Shown here: positions 5,497 to 5,880 of the stretch, one piece after another
How positions within the stretch are numbered: position 1 is the first letter of the stretch
Layout: the number at the start of each line of letters is the position of its first letter
Assembly (NCBI GenBank): GCA_934659415.1
Contig: CAKUHW010000073.1
Coordinates: forward strand, 1 to 5,880
Origin: an uncultured Oscillospiraceae bacterium
GTDB taxonomy: Bacteria; Bacillota; Clostridia; Oscillospirales; Oscillospiraceae
DNA: 5,880 nucleotides
Reading direction: 5' to 3'
Program-made: the position numbers and the translations under genes
The notes under the pieces: model-generated
The model's database searches: none
Told to the model about the DNA's origin: nothing
What the model saw: the letters and a program-made list of their open reading frames with translations, nothing else

Positions 5497-5685
5497 ATGG
5501 CGGTATTCCCGGAGAAGCCCGGCCGGACGGAGGACCCCGCCCGGCTGGCCCGCTACATCGGCTACATGGTGGAGCGGCTGGAGCGGCAGAATGCGGAGCT
5601 GACCCGGCGTCTGACGGCGCTGGAGCGGCAGATCGGCCACAAAACAACAAACGGAGAGGAGACGGCAGCAGATGAGCAAGTATGA
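5497..5685 (+). CDS. Small coiled-coil virion-operon protein
   Basis: The protein has 62 residues. GAGGGGG at 5483-5489, within the end of the previous gene, is the likely ribosome-binding site. Residues 1-14 are Pro-rich and extended. Residues 18-47 form a clear coiled coil with hydrophobic core residues at I21, V25, L28, L35, L39, L42 and I46; N32 occupies a core position. The tail (48-62) is polar and acidic. There is no signal peptide or membrane segment. It is too short for confident family assignment, but similar small proteins with an ARYIxYMxERL-like start are, from memory, frequent in Clostridia phage structural operons. A role as an assembly chaperone or small oligomeric structural protein is inference. 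The end of the gene overlaps the next gene's start by 14 bases, indicating translational coupling. Codon use matches the neighbouring 783-residue gene except in the AT-richer tail. Confidence 0.75.
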   Translation: MAVFPEKPGRTEDPARLARYIGYMVERLERQNAELTRRLTALERQIGHKTTNGEETAADEQV

Positions 5686-5880
5686 CAAGGTACACATGGA
5701 TGAAGAGGACCAGAAGCGGCTGGAGCAGTACAAAGCGGACTACGCCGCGGCATCGGCGGCGGGGGACGAGGCGGGCAAAAAGGCCGCCCACGACGGGGCG
5801 GAGGCCCTGCGGGCGGGGTACGGCTACTCCGGCGGCGGGGACGGAGGAGACTACATCCCCACGGGGACGTCCCAGCCCTC
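5672..5880 (+). CDS. Phage structural protein, N-terminal part (runs off the window)
   Basis: The open frame continues to the window edge, giving 69 complete codons. The start ATG lies inside the end of the coiled-coil gene in another frame, preceded by AGGAG at 5657-5661 at a spacing of 10. Residues 1-48 are highly charged and helical (SKYDKV, then a helix through EEDQKRLEQYKADYAAA and AGKKAAHDGAEALRAG). Residues 49-63 form a Gly-rich turn motif, GYGYSGGGDGGDYIP, after which a Thr/Ser/Pro linker begins. From memory, the A-H-x-x-A-E-x-(I/L)-R-x-x-Y-G-Y-S-G-G-x-D-G-x-x-Y-(I) signature is a short conserved module at the head of long, often coiled-coil, structural proteins in Clostridia phages, sometimes repeated before a longer domain. 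What follows cannot be seen here, so the function is left open. Candidates are an internal/ejected virion protein or a tail protein. Confidence 0.75.
   Translation, partial: MSKYDKVHMDEEDQKRLEQYKADYAAASAAGDEAGKKAAHDGAEALRAGYGYSGGGDGGDYIPTGTSQP

Noticed and set aside
1..5880. tRNA genes, CRISPR arrays, insertion sequences, integrase or attachment sites
   Set aside because: The window is almost fully covered by + strand structural genes. No regularly spaced repeats with unique spacers, no terminal inverted repeats with a transposase, and no tRNA cloverleaf were seen on reading either strand.

Overview
The window is a stretch of a phage or prophage structural (tail and virion) operon. All supported genes lie on the + strand and are packed almost end to end, with 1- to 14-base stop/start overlaps at three of the junctions. 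The DNA is strongly G+C rich, and the Shine-Dalgarno sequences are of the AAAGGAGG type. The protein families (collagen-like fibre, LTNIADAIR-type tail adhesin with BspA-like leucine-rich repeats, YNNS/HMP connector-like protein) are ones I associate with phages of high-GC gut Clostridia (Oscillospiraceae such as Flavonifractor or Pseudoflavonifractor relatives). That host assignment is an inference from style; no host gene is present.

Region 1 (1-2687) is the adhesion module. It holds a 116-residue beta-rich protein resembling the N-terminal part of upper-baseplate proteins; a 332-residue fibre with 16 Gly-X-Y triplets and a classic tail-fibre GGTMTGDLTL...ATKSYVD segment; and a 439-residue protein made of a short phage N-terminal module, a PKD-like domain and six perfectly phased 23-residue leucine-rich repeats. 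These are best read as surface or host-recognition components.

Region 2 (2688-2751) is the only real intergenic gap. It holds a GC-rich hairpin, two near-identical consecutive Shine-Dalgarno sequences, and two mini-ORFs that bridge the upstream stop to the next start.

Region 3 (2752-5880) looks like the neck/tail-tube or virion-core module. It holds a 130-residue helical protein (possible connector or adaptor), a 783-residue beta-rich protein whose C-terminal half resembles the propeller-type tail nozzle/stabilisation proteins of short-tailed phages, a 62-residue coiled-coil protein, and the first 69 codons of a gene that runs off the window.

Together the genes would build the distal and neck parts of a virion, with host-binding fibres encoded just upstream. 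There are no RNA genes, CRISPR arrays, insertion sequences, integrases, attachment sites or credible antisense genes. The most interesting points are the exactly phased LRR solenoid on a phage protein, the mini-ORF/tandem-SD junction, the short-tailed-phage-like signature of the 783-residue protein, and the drop in codon G+C at the receptor-binding end of the adhesin. I do not see a demonstrably new defence or mobile system.
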